Positions 5,455-6,326 of a stretch of 6,326 nucleotides of DNA are shown one piece after another. Below the pieces are notes generated by a model. The model was not told the DNA's origin. It ran no database searches and worked only from the letters and a program-made list of their open reading frames with translations. Location: positions 1-6,326 of the forward strand of contig JBGTHB010000013.1 in the NCBI GenBank assembly GCA_041746415.1, in the 5' to 3' direction. The position numbers and the translations under genes were made by a program. The DNA comes from JBGTHB01 sp041746415 (GTDB lineage Bacteria; Pseudomonadota; Gammaproteobacteria; Coxiellales; Coxiellaceae). The stretch's first letter is position 1; each line of letters opens with the position of its first letter.

Positions 5455-5482
5455 ATACTATCACACCAAGATTTATGATCAA
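5455..5482 (-). promoter_or_regulatory. Candidate extended -10 promoter of the cyd operon
   Basis: On the minus strand TTGATC (5482-5477), a 16-bp spacer and TAGTAT (5460-5455) are preceded by the extended element TG one base before the hexamer (TGATAGTAT). Transcription would start near 5448, giving a leader of about 80 bases that contains the inverted repeat and the FNR-like sequence. Confidence 0.4.
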
Positions 5483-5548
5483 GCGGTCGTATGCTAAAGT
5501 AAATGTGATACAGCTTCAAAGCTCATAACAACAGGGACTGTTATAATC

Positions 5549-6326
5549 ATGGAAAGAGACACACTATTAATTGGTGCTGCTTTGCATTCTGGCACACATA
5601 AATACGGTACGGAAAAAGCACCTGCTGTTATCAAAGCACACACCAATTTACCTTGGGCAACACTCATTACAGAAAATTCCAGCGGCAAGCAATTAGCCGC
5701 ACTCACTGGCATCGTTGAATGCAACAATTTGATTGCCAAACAAACTTACATGCTAACGAAACGCAATCAATTTTTTATTACAATAGGTGGCGATCACAGC
5801 TGCGCGATTGGCACTTGGAGTGGTGCCAGCTGCGCCCTAGAAAAACCATTGGGTTTAATTTGGTTTGACGCCCACATGGATAGCAATACGGAAAAAACCA
5901 CGCCCTCACAAAATATCCACGGCATGCCATTGGCTGCATTAATGGGTTATGGTCTTAACCCGCTCACCACCATCCTGTGCGACAAATCTAAATTATTGCC
6001 TGAAAATGTCTGTCTTATTGGAATACGCAGTTACGAAGCTGGCGAAGCCGCTTTACTCAAAACACTGGGCGTGAAAGTGTATTTTATTGAAGAAGTAATC
6101 GAGCATGGGCTTGCACACGTAGTAAATGAAGCAGTAACTATGATCACGCAGCGCTGCGAGCATTTTGGCATAAGTCTTGATATCGACGCATTCGATCCTG
6201 TTGATGCGCCCGGCACCGGCTCACTTGAAGAAAACGGCATTCGTGCAGCTGAATTTATTCCACTTTGGCACCAACTACTCAACCACAAATATTGTCTCGG
6301 TGCAGAAATTGCCGAATTCAATCCCG
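5549..6326 (+). CDS. rocF: Arginase (ureohydrolase family), 3' end outside window
   Basis: Arginase hydrolyses L-arginine to ornithine and urea at a binuclear Mn2+ centre in the cytoplasm. The open frame runs from ATG 5549 to the window end (259 residues, no stop). It shows all metal-binding motifs: GGDHS (His83), WFDAHMDSNT (Asp107, His109, Asp111) and SLDIDAFDP (Asp211, Asp213). The NIHGMPL loop (His124) and AEFNP (Glu256, counterpart of human Glu277) point to arginase rather than agmatinase, as does the DxNT segment. Roughly 40 or so residues are missing by comparison with about 300-residue family members. An AGGGA at 5533-5537 is a slightly distant ribosome site. The gene is divergent from cydA across a 183-bp gap. 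Arginase is clear; the gene symbol is by analogy. Confidence 0.9.
   Translation, partial: MERDTLLIGAALHSGTHKYGTEKAPAVIKAHTNLPWATLITENSSGKQLAALTGIVECNNLIAKQTYMLTKRNQFFITIGGDHSCAIGTWSGASCALEKPLGLIWFDAHMDSNTEKTTPSQNIHGMPLAALMGYGLNPLTTILCDKSKLLPENVCLIGIRSYEAGEAALLKTLGVKVYFIEEVIEHGLAHVVNEAVTMITQRCEHFGISLDIDAFDPVDAPGTGSLEENGIRAAEFIPLWHQLLNHKYCLGAEIAEFNP

Noticed and set aside
5542..5547. Perfect TATAAT one base before the arginase ATG
   Set aside because: Transcription from it would begin inside the coding region, there is no -35 match at 16-18 bp, and no sensible downstream start exists; likely chance in AT-rich DNA.
5494..5739. Minus-strand open frame of 81 codons over the arginase start and intergenic gap
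   Set aside because: It lies antisense to the arginase N-terminus, has no family resemblance, and would overlap the divergent promoter region.
6031..6321. Minus-strand open frame of 96 codons opposite arginase
   Set aside because: It is the antisense shadow of conserved arginase motifs and shows no recognisable domain.

Overview
The window is an AT-rich bacterial chromosome segment. It most resembles a gammaproteobacterium of the Legionellales type (Legionella, Coxiella, Rickettsiella, Berkiella relatives). That placement is inference from gene content: an EnhA-like periplasmic L,D-transpeptidase, a soluble PAS kinase with the H-box NMEHDIRTPF, a CIO-type cytochrome bd oxidase, and a cyclodipeptide synthase of the XYP subfamily, a group known from Rickettsiella and Fluoribacter. 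No rRNA, tRNA or CRISPR is visible.

Layout. Positions 1-140 are the right end of an IS3-family insertion sequence (transposase C-terminus, then the terminal repeat). Positions 138-2252, minus strand, hold a four-gene operon, read in this order: receiver-only response regulator, tRNA-dependent cyclodipeptide synthase (CDPS), small PQ-loop (SemiSWEET-like) membrane protein, PAS-domain histidine kinase. Two mobile elements have damaged it. The IS cuts the kinase inside its H-box and supplies its stop codon. A 160-bp MITE (962-1121) replaced the last codons of the CDPS and opened a gap before the PQ-loop gene. Removing the MITE and one TTA copy restores a compact operon with a different CDPS C-terminus.

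Positions 2393-2914, plus strand, encode a secreted L,D-transpeptidase. Facing it on the minus strand (2894-5365) is a cytochrome bd quinol oxidase operon: cydA, cydB (4-bp overlap) and a 37-aa membrane peptide resembling the DUF2474/CydX small subunits. The small gene overlaps both cydB and the end of the transpeptidase gene. Upstream of cydA lie a candidate extended -10 promoter, a 6-5-6 inverted repeat and an FNR-like sequence. From 5549 to the window edge, plus strand, runs an arginase gene missing only its last part.

How they fit together: the oxidase, transpeptidase and arginase are ordinary housekeeping or stress functions. The notable part is the synthase-transporter-sensor-regulator gene set, which has the composition expected of a small-molecule (cyclodipeptide) signalling module. 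No function has been shown here, and the sensor arm is now broken.
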